Shown: one piece after another, positions 30,497-45,259 of the stretch
Position numbering within the stretch: position 1 is the stretch's first letter
Layout: each line of letters starts with the position of its first letter
Source: Cacajao melanocephalus
Taxonomy: Eukaryota > Chordata > Mammalia > Primates > Pitheciidae
Direction: 5' to 3'
Assembly (NCBI GenBank): GCA_963573385.1
Contig: CAUYLG010071677.1
Span: 1-64,000, forward strand
Length of the DNA: 64,000 nucleotides
Notes under the pieces: generated by a model
The model's database searches: none
What the model was told of the DNA's origin: nothing
Seen by the model: only the letters and a program-made list of their open reading frames with translations
Position numbers and translations under genes: made by a program

Positions 30497-30746
30497 TATT
30501 AGCTCAAGAATTGGAGACAAGCCTGCATAAGATGATGAAACCCTGTCTCTATGAAATAAAAATAAAAAAATTACTGGACACAGTAGTATACATCTGTTAT
30601 CCTAGCTACTCAGGAAGCTGAGGTGGGAGGATCCCTTGAAGCTAGGAGTTCAAGGTGGCAGTGAGCTATGATGGTGCCACTACACTCCAGCCTGGATGAC
30701 AAAATGAGACCTTGTCTTTAAGAATAAAAAAAAAAAAGGAAGGAAG
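30497..30746 (+). mobile_element. Old Alu (AluJ-like), sense, 5' incomplete
   Basis: Sense Alu from within the left monomer ('aattggagacaagcctgcat') to 'cactccagcctggatgacaa' and an A-rich tail. It is strongly diverged, as expected of the oldest Alus. Confidence 0.85.
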
Positions 30747-31479
30747 AAAGGGGAAAAGAAATCACACCCAAGCCAATTATAGTCAAACAGCTGAAAACTA
30801 AAGGTGATGAGATCTTCTTAGGCAGCCAGAAAAGACATTAAATCAGAGAACAGTGAGGCTGACAGCTGACTTCTCATTAGAAACAATATAAGCCAGAAGA
30901 GATGGGCTATGTTTAAAGTATTGGAAAGAAAAGAATAAACTATCAACCTAGAATTGTATTACAGAATAAACACCCTTCACAAATGAGAACAAACATGCAG
31001 ATATTTTAAAACCAAGGAAAGAAAGACTGAGAGAGTATATCATGCCTGGAAATACACTATACAAAATACTAAAATAATTTTAGGCAGAAATGACCTCTCC
31101 TAACATGGAAATGGAAACTAAGATATCAAGAAGGAAAAAAGAGAATAATAAAAAGATGTATAGGTGGATATGAGAAGGCTTTTTCCCCTGATTTTTAAAA
31201 GTAAATTGGAAAATATAAAGCCAAATATTACAGAGTTTTAAATATAGGCAGCAATAAAATATGTGTTAACAGTGCTATAAAGGGTTAGTGGAAGATAAAA
31301 TGAAATATATAATTATAAAGTATTACCTTGTTAATTTATATGACATTAATTCAAAGTACACTATGATGACATAAGAATGCATGTTAGAATCTCTAGAATA
31401 ACCACTGAAAAATACAAAAGTAAGCATACAACAGAGGAAACAAAATGGAAAACTTTAAACATTGTAAAATACTCCGGTT

Positions 31480-31760
31480 TGAAGCAGTTTGAGCTTTGTG
31501 TGGGTTTTTTTTTTTTAATTGATCCTTCTTGAGGTTCTTTGAGCTTTTTGGATTTGTGTAGATATCTTTCATTAGCCTTGAAAATTTTCAAAACAATGAT
31601 CTCTTCTAGTATTGTTTCTCTCTCATGCTTTATCTACTCTCCAATATATTTTTTAATCTCTTTTGTTCTTTCTGTATTTTTTCTCTTTGTGTTTTAGATA
31701 TTTTCAATTAGCCTGTCTTCAGGTTCACTCATCCTGTCTTCTGCTGTGTTTAGTGAAACT
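31480..31760 (-). mobile_element. L1M/HAL1 ORF1-region fragment, antisense
   Basis: 'ggttctttgagctttttgga', 'atgatctcttctagtattgt' and 'caggttcactcatcctgtct' resemble the complement of old L1 ORF1. The order matches but the decay is heavy. Confidence 0.5.
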
Positions 31761-32250
31761 TAGTTTAACTCTGGTTCGTCCCTTTTCTTCAACTCTAGTC
31801 TACCTTGGGATTTGATTGAGATTTTGGTTAGTCTCTTCTCCTTAGCCCTAAAAAATTAAACAAGACTCAATTCTATTATTTGAAGATTTTGAGCTTAGCT
31901 CTTTAGCTCCTACTCTAGACAGCTTCAAAAATCTACCATATGTCTTAAGGAGAAACTCACCATATATTTATGTCAAACTTTCTAACTCTAGCAAGATATA
32001 TTTCTTATGCATTGCAGGAGATTTTAGTCTGCCATCTATAAATTACTTGGCTTCTCTTCAGTGTATTGCACAATTCCAGAACATAACTAACATCTCCTGG
32101 TAAAAACCATGTGTTTGGGAATCATCATTTCTAATCTGTCTGTCAAAAACTCTACCGGTTTCTCTTTCACCTATTAGGGTACCTTTCCCTAGGCAAATGA
32201 ATTTGCATCTGCCCTTAGAGCAAGTGAATAGCCTCAGGGAAGTAAATGGT
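31761..32250. other. Anonymous sequence
   Basis: No feature recognised. Confidence 0.4.
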
Positions 32251-32252
32251 TA

Positions 32253-32675
32253 GTGACTTAATGGGTTTTGTGTTGCCATAACACAATACCTGAGACTAAG
32301 TAATTTATAAAGAAAATAAGTTTATTTGTCTCATGATTCTAGAGGTAGGGAAGTGCAAGATCAGATAGCCTATCTGATGAGGGTCATGTACTGCTTCAAC
32401 TCATAGTAGAAACCAGAAGGGAGGGAGTGGGCATGTGTAAAAAAGTCTAAATATGAGAAGGAACAACCCCTCTCATGGTAAGTAACCGAGTTGTGCAAGA
32501 GTGAGAACTCACCCCCACAAGAAGGCATTAGTCTCTTTATGAAGGATCTACCCATGTGACCCAAACACCTCCCACTACTTCCCACTTCTCAACATTCACA
32601 CTGACACTGACAATTTGGAATCATATTTCAACATAAGTTTTGATGGAAACAAACCACATCCAGATCATAGAATCT
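32253..32675 (-). mobile_element. MST/MLT1-like LTR (ERVL-MaLR), reverse orientation
   Basis: The plus strand has 'ttgccataacacaatacctg', 'taatttataaagaaaataag', 'gagtgagaactcac' and 'gacccaaacacctcccacta', ending 'acatccagatcatag'. This is the reverse complement of MaLR LTR organisation. Internal retroviral sequence is absent. Confidence 0.75.
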
Positions 32676-33121
32676 GTCAATTATTTGCCCAAACGAGAAG
32701 GGTTCTTTCTCTGTGGAAGCGGTTCTTTTGACCTTTCTGGTATCCCTACAAATATTACTTTGTAAAATATGTCCACTATTTTTTCTAGTTGTTACTTAGT
32801 GTTGGCTTGCTGAAATATGCCACATCTTGTTTAGAAGTAGAAATATAGATGATGTTGATTTCGAGCCACCATTTTCACTGGTGAGTATAGATTTACTATT
32901 CTTTGTACCATAATATCTCTTATTCTATGAGCTGGGGAAACAATGTGAGGTTTCCTTCGGTTCCAGACATCTATTCTATATATTCAAGAACTTGGAAAAT
33001 ATTGATTAATATAGTTCTGGGTATATTAGGTCCTCTAAAAACAGTCTTGGTAAAAACTTCATTTTTTTAACCTGAAACTCCTTTTATTGGATGGTGCACT
33101 GTCAGTAATTAAATTCTAAAG

Positions 33122-33295
33122 AAAATAGTGTTTGTTAAGTTAATATAAACGGCCACCAGTCTCTCCTCACTCGTCACTAAAATTTGATTATTTCCTTTCG
33201 TCAGGTATTAGCATGAAGGTTAGTGACTCCACATCCTTTAGAAAAGGATAGGAGGAATTTTCACACTGTATTCTTATATGACATACCATAATCTT
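33122..33295 (+). repeat. Diverged direct repeat, copy A
   Basis: Shares with copy B (34547-34735) an ordered series of blocks: 'ctctcctcactc' with 'ctcttcctactc', 'tttgattatttcc' with 'cttgactatttcc', and 'aggaggaattttca' with 'gaaggagttttca'. Identity is roughly two thirds by eye. Confidence 0.6.
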
Positions 33296-34546
33296 TCATG
33301 AGGCATAGCGAGCCTTCCACTTTTCAAAGGGCTCTGCATTTATAAAGTAAACCAGATCTAGAAAGATGCTAGTGTGTCATGACTAGATTGGTGGTCTGAA
33401 TCAGACTCCTATAAAGCAACTTAGAGAAATGTTTGTATTACATGCCAAGTAACTCCCTAGTGAGTTACGTGTTTATTTTATTTCATGGACTCTGTGATTA
33501 TTTATGCATTACTAGAGATATCTACCTTTTAGACAATTCTTAAAAATATTACTCTGCTTGTTCTGTTGCATATTGAGAAATTCATTCCCATCGTGTTCCT
33601 TTTTAAAGATCTGCCTTTAGGCTGAGCTGCTTCAAACATCTTCTATCCCAATCCATTAGAGTCTCAGTCCCTTTTACCAGAATTCATGGCCTAGGGAGAC
33701 ATGGTATAAAGTGGTTTTTTTAAGTCCTAGTATTCTTGCCACCAATATATTCCACAGGGATATTTTGAGGAACAGGGGAGAAAATAGAGAACTCAAGAAA
33801 AAAGTTGTACTTGAAATTCTGCATAAACTCTATTTTATCACATTGGATTATTCTTTAATATACACTATAGCTGGATTTCAGCTTCTTGTGTTATTTAGGA
33901 TTTTAACCGCAACACTCATAAACGAGGTTAGTATAGTTTCTTTTCTGTGCTTGGTTGAGTTATGAATAGCTCCGTCTTATTCTTCACATTCTGTTTCTTA
34001 AAACTACAAGTTTAAATTGAAAGAAATCATTTATTATACTAACTGGGAAGACTGCATTTTAAAGAACATTCTCTGAAAAATTTTAAAATCTCTTCTAAGT
34101 TCTCTATTTCTTGAATAAAAATTTGGTTATCTTATTTTTTTCTGCAAAACAAATCAGTTTATCAATGTTTTCAAATGTATCAACCACTCTCCTGAATGTT
34201 ATTCTCTTATGATTTAAAATTTCTCTATGGTTATTATCTCAATTTGTTTGCATATGCTCCCTTTTAGAATTACTATAGATGTATCTCCAACTATTAAAAA
34301 GATGTAACACCTACATTCATTTATCAAAATGGCTGGTTTTCTCTAGTTCTGGTGTTACGTTTATTATTTGTTTTCTCATAATATAATGGTAACCGTTGTT
34401 CCCTTTTCCAGTCTTGAATTGCCCTTTTACTCCATTTATTTTATTAATAAAAACATTTAAATACATAAATTTTTAAAATATAATTTGGAAACATTTCAAA
34501 ATTTTTCGAAATACGTTATATCATAAATTATCATATGCTGCTTGCT

Positions 34547-34735
34547 GAATTAGTGTAAGCATTCACTAATCTCTTCCTACTCACCAATAAACTTGACTAT
34601 TTCCCTTCCCTTTGTACTATCACTCAAGTTAATGTCTCCCTATTATTTTTAGGAAAGGTTAGAAGGAGTTTTCATGGTATGTTCTTCCTAAGTCCATTAC
34701 GATTTACAAATGCTTATAAATCTGCCTTCTATGAC
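34547..34735 (+). repeat. Diverged direct repeat, copy B
   Basis: Partner of 33122-33295 in the same orientation, about 1.4 kb downstream. It may be an unnamed old dispersed repeat or a local duplication. Confidence 0.6.
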
Positions 34736-34769
34736 TGAAGCTTTAAGTTATTTTCATTTTTTACTATTT

Positions 34770-37700
34770 AAATAGCATATAATGAATGAACCTATTTGTC
34801 AGTCATTTTGCATTTTTGCAAGAATATCTTTGGAACAGAATCGAAGAGGTGGATATATTGTATCAAAGGATAAACCTGTGAATGTGGTCCAGATATTGCC
34901 AAGTTCTCCATCGTGTGGGTTTATACCAATTTACATTTATATTCTCAGTACCACTGTATCTGTCTTCCATAGCCTTGACTAACAAGTACAGTGTTAAGTT
35001 TTCTGATTTTTGTTAGTCTAATTGGGTAAAAGATGTTTCTTGCTGTAGTTTTCATCCAGATTATTGTAAAAGTTTAATCATATACTGTGAAATTTACAAA
35101 ACTTGTGTATAATGTATGAACTTGTGTAACTCCTCCTACTTTCAAGACAAAGAATATCGTCATCATCTCAGAAAGTTTTCTCATGCCTCTTTCCTAAATC
35201 CTCCACCTCTAAGCAACCACCTTTCTTATTTTTATAATCTTAGATTAGGTTTGCTTCTTCTAGAACTTCATACAAGTGGAATTATACAGTATGACTTATT
35301 TTGCTTTTTTGAATCTGCATAATATTTTTAAGATGCATCTGTGTGGTTGCATATATGAATTGGTCATTCATTTTTACTGCCAGATTGCATTCTATTACAT
35401 GAATATCAAAATCTTTTTATTTCTTTTTCCGTTGGTGGACATTTGGGTTGTTTCCAGTTTAGTCATTCCAGTGAGTGAAGAGTGATATCTCATTTTGGTT
35501 GTAACACGTTTTCCTAATGCCCAATCATCTTGAGTGCTTTTCCTTCTGCTTAATGGCTATTTGTATATCTTTCTCTGCAGTGTATCTTATAAAACCTTTT
35601 TGTCATGAAAAATATTGATTGTTTTTTATTATTGAGTTACAGAATGTGTGTATATATCCTGGATACATCATATTTGCCAAAAAGATGTATTGAGAATAGT
35701 ATCTTCCCATCTGTAGCTCTACTGTCTATTTTCCTAATGGTATCTTTTGATGAGCAAAAGTTTAAGTTTTGTTGATATGTTATCAATTATCAATGTATTG
35801 GTTTATTTTCTTGGCTTTTGCTTTTTATACCCAATACAAAAATCTTTGTCTATAGATATATCTCCAAATTCTTCCTAAATTTAGGGAGCAAGTATTCAGT
35901 CTTTCACCGTAAGTCTGACATTAGCTGCAGTTTTTATAGAAGTACTTTACCAAATTAAAAATATTCCCTTCCATCTCTAATTTGCTAAGACTCTTGGCTT
36001 TTTATAATATGTGTTTTTAAATAGTTTTATTAAATTGTGATTTACATACATTAAAATTCACCCTTTTCCTATGTCTAGTTCAATGAATTTTGTCAAGCAT
36101 ATACTATCAATGAAGTAAATAAGATACAGAATATCCGTAGTATTTCAAAAATGTTCATCATGTGCTCTGGTAGTCAGTCGCCTACCCTAATCTCCAGGAA
36201 CCGTAAACCTCTAATATATTCCCTGTTTCTATGGATTTTTCTTTTCAGGTTGTCTTATAAATGGAATAAGATGGTAGGTATCTCCTTGAGTCTAGATTTT
36301 TCACTTAGCCATGTGTTTGAAATTCATCCATGTTGTTGCATGCATAAGTAATTCATTCATGTTTTATTATTGAGTAGTTTTCATTGCATAGATGTATTAC
36401 CATTTGCTTACCCATTTGTGCTGTTTCAGATTTTGATAATTATAAATGAAGCACTGTAGACATTTATGCATAAGATTTGTATGGACATATGTTTTTATTT
36501 ATGAGTAAATAACAAGGAATAGCATTGCTGGGTCATATGGTAAAATAACATTTGGCTTTTAAAAAATGTCACACTATATAGTTGCTGACTTTATGTTTTG
36601 TTTTTTTTTTTTCTAATTGGGTTCCAATTTCTAATTGTTAAACTACAGAAATACAACAGCTTTTAGTGTGTTAACCTTGTATCCTGTCATCTTGCTACAC
36701 ACATTAGTTCTAGGAGTATTTGCCAGATTCTTAGATTCCTCATTTTCTATATTGATAATCATATTACCTGGAATAAGGAGCAGTTTTATTTCTTTCTTTC
36801 TAATTTGTATGCCTTTTATTTCTTTTACTTGCCTTGCTCACTGGCTAGAATTTCCAGTACAATTTTGAATATGAGTGGTGAGAGTGGACATTATTGCTTT
36901 GTTCCCAACCTTGGAAGGGAAAGCATTCAGTCTCTCACAGTTTTGAATGATGCTAGCAGTAGGATTTTTGTAGATGTCTTTTGCCAAGTGAAAAAATTTT
37001 CCTAGGTCTGGTTTGCCAAAAGTTATTATACATGGATTTTCAATATCGTCAATCGCTTTTGTTGTATCAATTCACATGATTGTGGAGCTTTGTTCTTTTG
37101 CTTGCCAATGTGGTGAAAACATTAGTTGATTTTCAAATACGGAACTTGTCTTTCATCTCTATAATAATCTCCACTCATTCAGTCATGGTATAGTATTTTC
37201 ATGCTATATTTGATTTGCTAATATTTTGTTGAGATTTTTGCATCTGTGTTAAGGAGGAATATTGGTTTATAGTTTTCTTTCGGTAGTTTGCCTGTTTTGT
37301 TTTTGTTGTTGTTGTATTAAATCAGGGTAATGTTGGTACCATAAAGTGAGTTTAGTATTGTTCCATAATCTATTTTCTGGAAGGGATTGTATAGAATTGA
37401 TGTTAATTCTTTTAGAAATGTTTGATAGAATTTACCAGTGAAACCGTCTGGGCGTGAAGATCTCTTTTTCAGAAAGTTTTGGGTTTTTAATTTTTAGCAT
37501 AGTTCTAAGATTACTCAAATTATCTCTTTTACCTTCAATGAGTTTCAATTATTTGTGATTCTTAAGGAATTGATTGATTTCATCCAATTTCTCAAATTTA
37601 TGTGCATAAAGTTCATTTAGAGAATTCCTTTATTATCCTTTTAGCTCTAATGAGTCTGTAGTGATTTCCTCTTTCATTCTAGATATTAGCCATTTTTGTC

Positions 37701-38040
37701 TTTCTCTGTCAGTCTTGCTAGAGGTTTATCAATCGTATTAATCTTTTCAAACAGTCAGCTTTTGATTAAATTACTTTCTCAATTCCTTTCCTGCTTTCAA
37801 TTCCATTGCTTTCTGTTATATTTATTATTTCCTTCCTTCTGCTTCCTTTGAGTTTATTTTGGCCTTCTTTCTTTATAATTGCTTAAGATTGAAGCTAAAA
37901 TGATGATAAGACTTTTTTTCTAATATAACGTTTAATGCTATAAATTTCCCTCTAAATGCTACTTTAGCTGTATCCCACATACTTTAATTTGTTGTATTTT
38001 CGTTTTTATTTATATAAGATTTTCTCTTAAATCCAAGCTG
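34770..38040 (-). mobile_element. Old L1M elements, antisense, several kb
   Basis: The plus strand reads as the complement of L1 3' end and ORF2. Two successive 3'-end-like starts are visible (about 35060-35500 and 36010-36560), each with 'catccatgttgttgcat'-type phrases. Long ORF2 complement follows, for example 'ttattgagtagttttcattg', 'gtggacattattgctttgtt' and 'ttcctctttcattctagata'. At least two elements are overlapped or nested. All frames are broken. Confidence 0.8.
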
Positions 38041-38170
38041 TTAATAGGTTTATTCCATACAGATTGGGCTAGTACTCTACCATCCTCTAGCACTGCTCAG
38101 TTTTTAATATCCTGTTCCACTCACAAACTTATATAAGAAACTTTCTTTCCAAGAGGCCTCAAGTAGTCAG

Positions 38171-40250
<2,080 letters not shown>

Positions 40251-40252
40251 GA

Positions 40253-40612
40253 AGTTTTTTTTTCTTTTCTTCTTCTCTTTTTTCTTTTTCTTTTTCTTTT
40301 TTTTTTTTTTTTTTTTCAGTTTTTGGTTTTGGCGACAGGTCTCACTCTGTCACTGAGGCTGGAGCATGCAGTGGTACAATCATAGCTCACTGCAGCCTTG
40401 TGCTTCTGGGCTCGAGTAATCCTCCCAACTCAGCCTCCTGAGTAGCTGAAACTACTGGTGTGTGCCACCGTGCCCAGCTACTTTTTCTGTTTTTTATAGA
40501 GACCAGGTGTCACTATGTTACCTAGGCTGATCTTGAATTCCTGAGCTCAAGTGATCCTCCTGCCTCAGCCTCCCAATGTTCTGGGATTACAGGCATGAGC
40601 CACTACACCAGC
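40253..40612 (-). mobile_element. Old Alu (AluJ-like), antisense, with long T/CT tail
   Basis: A CT/T-rich tail complement (40253-40318) precedes diverged Alu monomers ending 'cactacaccagc'. Flanks 'caagaagttttt' and 'aaaaagttttta' fit a target duplication. Confidence 0.9.
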
Positions 40613-42275
40613 ATTAAAAAGTTTTTAAGTGCATAGTACAGTATTGTTAACTATAGGTGCGACTTGTCACAGCTGACATCTAGAATGTATTTATCTTCTA
40701 TAACTGAGGTTTCATATCCCTTCATCAACAACTCTTCATTTTCATATCTCTGCTCACGTCTGGAAACTAATGTTTTTTTTTTAAAATTATTTCAATAGTT
40801 TTTGGAGAATAGGTGGTTTTTTGGTTACATGGATAAATTTTTTAGCAGTGATTTCTAAGATTTTGGTGCATCTGTCATCTGAGAAGTGAACCTGAACCCA
40901 ATGTGTAGTCTTTTATTCCTCACTACCTCCCACCATTCCCCCGCAAATCCTCAAAGCCTATTATATCATTATTTGGCTTTTGCATCCTCATAGCTTAGCT
41001 GCCACTTACAAGTGAGAACATATGATACTTGGTTTTTCCTTCCTGAGTTAATTCATTTAGAATAATTGTCCCAAACTCTATCCAAGTTTGTGAAAATGCC
41101 ATTATTTCATTCCCCTTTATGGCAGAGTAGTATTGCATGGTGTGTATATACCAACAATTTTTAAAATTTTAAGTTCCAGGATACATGTGCAGGACATGCG
41201 GGTTTGTTACATAGGCAAACGTGTGCCATAGTGGTTTGCTGCAGCTGTCAACCCATCACCTAGATACCACATCTTCTTTATTCACTTTTTGGTTGATGGG
41301 CATTTAGGCTGGTCCCATGTCTTTGCAATTGTGAACTGTGCTATAATAAACATGTGTATGCAAGTGTCTTTTTCATATAATGGCTTATTTTCCTCTGGGT
41401 AGATACTCAGTAGGGGGATTGCTGGATCAAATGATAGTTCAACTATTAGTTCCTTAAAGAATCTTAATGCTGTTTCCCATAGTGGTTGTACTAGTTTACA
41501 TTCCCACTAGCAGTATGAAAGTTTTCCCTTTTCACCACATCCATGCCAACATCTATAATTTTTTGTTTTGTTTTCTAAATTATGGCCATTCTCACAGGAG
41601 TAAGTGGTATCTCATTGCGGTTTTAATTTGCATTTCCCTGATAATTAGTGATGTTGAGCATTTTTGTATGTTTATTGACCATTTGTATATCTTCTGTTGA
41701 GAATTGTCTATTCATATTCTTAGCCCACTTTTTGATGAGATTATTTGTTTTTTCCTTGCTGATTTGTTTGAGTTCCTTATAGTTTGTGAATATTAGTCCT
41801 TCGTCACATGCATAGTTTGCGAAGATTTTCTCCCACTCTGTGGGTGTTCTGTTTACTCTTCATTCAGACAGGCCCCAGTGGGTGTTGTTCCCCTCCCTTT
41901 GACCATGTGTTCTCATCATTCAGTTCCCACTTATGAGTGAGAACATGCAGTGTTTGGTTTTCTGTTCTTGCCTGAGTTTGCTGAGGATAATGGCTTCTAG
42001 CTCTATCCATGTTCCTGTAAAAGATATGATCTCATTCCTTTAATGACTGAATAGTATTTCATGGTGTATATGTACCACATTTTCTCTATCCAGTGTATCA
42101 TTGATGGACATTTGGGTTGATTCCATGTCTTTGCTGTTGTGAATACTGCTGCAGTGAACATATATGTGCATGTATCTTTATAACAGAATGATTTATATTC
42201 CTTTGGGTACATACCGTGTAATGGCATTGCTGGGTCAAATGGTATTTCTGGTACTAGATCATTGAGGAATCACTA
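40613..42275 (-). mobile_element. Primate-age L1 3' regions, antisense, nested
   Basis: The plus strand runs as L1 3' UTR and ORF2 complement from about 40770 ('cacttacaagtgagaacata') to 41860 ('tctcccactctgtgggtgtt'). A second L1 3'-end complement starts near 41866 ('caggccccagtgggtg') and runs to 42273. A third short piece (41161-41262) lies inside the first. Three L1 insertion events are therefore stacked. Confidence 0.82.
41161..41262 (-). mobile_element. About 100-bp L1 3'-terminal fragment, antisense, inside another L1
   Basis: 'aagttccaggatacatgtgc' to 'caacccatcacctagatacc' is the last part of a primate L1 in reverse. It splits the host phrase 'tatacca...cacatcttctttattcac'. It is an extremely 5'-truncated insertion. 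Confidence 0.75.
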
Positions 42276-42294
42276 GACTCTGGTTTATTAATTA

Positions 42295-42497
<203 letters not shown>

Positions 42498-42511
42498 ACT
42501 AACAGAGCTCC

Positions 42512-42949
42512 TAGCTTTCAGTGGCTTTACACACTATATGACTGTTTCTTATTCACAAAATATCCATCTGTAGGTGTTTTGGTCAATCATGACCCTCCTC
42601 TACACAGAGATTTAGAAACCCACAGGTCTTTTGTTATGGCTCCACCATTGACTACAGTCAGGGAATTAGCTACATCCCACTGGCTGTTGAAGAAGACAGA
42701 TGAAAGATGTCCATTATTTCCTCAAACAATGTGACACACATCACTTCCACTTACATTTTATTGGTGAAAACTAGACATACGGCCACTCCTAGAGCAGCAA
42801 GCAGTGTGGGTGTAAGCAAGAATTTGTCTTTATGTGGGCAGCAACTTCCATGCAACAAGTCCGCAAATGATAGAGGAAACATTAGTTTGTGGTGGACCTG
42901 CCATTAACAGAAGGAAAATATTAATGAGCTAGTCAGAAGCTGTCCACAA
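42512..42949. other. Anonymous sequence
   Basis: No repeat or gene recognised. Confidence 0.4.
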
Positions 42950-43382
42950 GCCCCATGTTTACTGCCTTCTCCTACTGAGGAATCTGGAAAGCTAATACAC
43001 TCATTTTCCCAGGCTTCTTTCAGCTGGGGGTGATGAGTGACACATTTTTGGCCAATAAGATGTAGCCAAGTGTTTGTCTCTCAAAAAGAAAGCTCTTTTG
43101 CCTCTTTGGTCTTTCATCCATTTTCCTCAAATATGGCTGAGAGGTGTGGTGGAGAGCTTTCAGTGATGAGGCAATGATTGTGAACATGAAGATCCTCCCA
43201 GAAGAAAGTAGGACGATGGAAAGGGTTTGAGCTGATGTCATTGTTGAATAGTTGCAGCAGCCTTAACTGCCATCCCCTGGACTTCTTTGTTATTTGTAAA
43301 AGTCAGCTAGATCCTTCTTTCTGTAAACCCCTATTTGTTGGAGTGTCTGTTAAATGCAGCCACAGGCATACCTGATATAGAG
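42950..43382 (+). mobile_element. LTR-like ancient repeat remnant
   Basis: 'cttctttcagctgggggtga', 'ttttggccaataagatgta', 'tgatgtcattgttgaat' and 'gtaaacccctatttgttgga' resemble an old LTR class that ends near such a polyadenylation region. The family is uncertain. Confidence 0.42.
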
Positions 43383-43393
43383 TTAAAATGATT

Positions 43394-43840
43394 CAATAGC
43401 AAAGACATGAAATCAATCCAAATGTCCATCAATAATAGACTAGATAGAGAAAATGTGGTACACATATACCATGAAATACTATGCAGCTACAAAAAGGAAT
43501 GAGATCACATCCTTTGCAGGGATATGGATGGGGTTGGAAGCCATTATCCTCAGCAAACTAACATAGGAACAGAAAATCAAATACCACATGTTCTCATTTA
43601 TAAGTAGGAGCTGAACAATAAGAACACATGGAGTATGAGGAAGAAAACAACAGACACTGGAGCCTGTTTTGGGGTGGGGAGGGGAAGGGAGCGCATCAGG
43701 ATAAATAGCTAATACATGCTGGGGTTAATACCTAGGTGAGTTGATAGGTGTAGGAAACCCCATGGCACGTATTTACCTATATAACAAACCTGTACATTCT
43801 GTACATGTATCCCAGAACTTAAAATAAATGTTTTTAAAAA
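43394..43840 (+). mobile_element. 5'-truncated primate L1 3' end, sense
   Basis: L1 ORF2 C-terminus and 3' UTR, from 'aatagcaaagacatgaaatc' to 'cccagaacttaaaataaatg'. TTAAAATGATT (43383-43393) and TTAAAAGTGATT (43841-43852) flank it. Confidence 0.9.
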
Positions 43841-43852
43841 TTAAAAGTGATT

Positions 43853-45130
43853 GCCCCATCCATGCAATTAATTTCTCCTTGGAGCAATAGAACGACTATT
43901 CTTAAAGTAAATTCTTGAAGTAATTACCTATCTTCAGCTACTTTTATATCAAAAATCATTCTAAAACTCACACTGCCTCAGACTTCTCAGTATTCTTTGC
44001 ATCATGATCACCAAAGCAATGTGAATATGCATTAAGAATCCAGCTGTTTCAAGATCCCCTTTCATAATAATTAGGCAAATTACTCTCTAGATACATAAAA
44101 ACTAAAATGTCTATTATTGGTATAAACAAGAAAAATATATAAGAAAAGAATAAAAGATTTGAACAGCATGTAGTAATATGACAATTATGTATCAGAAAAG
44201 GAAATACATTAGAAGAAAAGAAGCAAAAATATTTCATTGGATTAAACAAAAGGAGTGAATTGAATCATTTGGTTTCAAAGACCAGAGCTGTGAGTACATT
44301 AGGGAGAGGAAGAAAAACATAAAAATCTGATAGGTAGATGTGAGAATACTGAGCATGGAGGCCACAGGGTAACCAAAAAGCCCTTGATTTCTAGCAGATA
44401 AAATAATGCCCTGGCAAATAGGAAACTGATAATCAGCTTACGAAAAAATTGCTGAAAGATTATATACCTTAAACCCCATACTCACTTTAAGAGCAGATAT
44501 GCAGCCAGACAGAAATGAGTATCATTTTCAGAAATTTTTAAAAATTAAAATGCATTTGACAGGTATGTATCCAGTATGTTTGATTTGTCATAGAGTATTT
44601 CTGTATAATTTTGCCACCTTGACTGAGGAAAGAATTGTCCCCACATCCACTTCATTCCTTGTGATGCTGACTCATTTGTTTTACTTTGGGGTCCCATACT
44701 TTAGAGACTGGCACGGTGTGCAAAAAAATAACTCATTCCCTTCTGATTTCTACTGCTGTCCTGAGCTTTATGCAATAACATATAAATAAAGCATTTATTG
44801 CATGTATAATTTTAAGTCTATGTAGTTCTTCATCACGGTGCCTCATTAGAGAAGACAAGCCTGTGGTTTGGATATGAATTTCCCAAATCGCTGAGTCAAT
44901 TGATTGTTTCTCACTTCTTGTTACTGTTATTTATGATCTTCCAAAGTGTGGCTCTTGAAAATTAAAACCACTGAAACATAATTTGCTGGAAAGCAATGAT
45001 TCCCATAATAAAATTGTTAGAGTTCCCTGCTTCACAAAGTTACTGCACATTTTATTTATTTTTTATTTTTTCACAGGAATTGTCTCTGAAGCCAATTGAA
45101 TTACAAAGTTTTACAGTTTTGTTTACCCCC
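43853..45130. other. Anonymous sequence
   Basis: No repeat or gene recognised. A 96-codon frame at 44499-44789 has no recognisable domain. Confidence 0.45.
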
Positions 45131-45132
45131 AC

Positions 45133-45259
45133 CCTTTTTGTGGAGAATGGGTTCTCGCTAAGCTGCTCAGGCAGATCATGAACTCCCGGGCTCAAGCTAT
45201 CCTCCTTCCTCTGCCTCCCAAAATGTTGGGATTACAGGCATGAGCCACTGTGACCGGCT
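45133..45259 (-). mobile_element. Free left Alu monomer (FLAM-like), antisense
   Basis: Single left-monomer complement from 'tggagaatgggttctcgcta' to 'gagccactgtgaccggct'. Nearby 'attacaaagtttta' and 'agctacaaaatgtg' may be the target duplication. Confidence 0.82.

Larger units (their letters stand above)
32676..34769. other. Anonymous AT-rich sequence with a diverged direct repeat
   Basis: No named repeat. Two related segments (about 33122-33295 and 34547-34735) are the only structure seen. Confidence 0.45.

Noticed and set aside
42950..43382. Possible protein-coding exon because of mixed composition
   Set aside because: Ordered similarity to an old LTR-like repeat class explains it better, and no frame is open.
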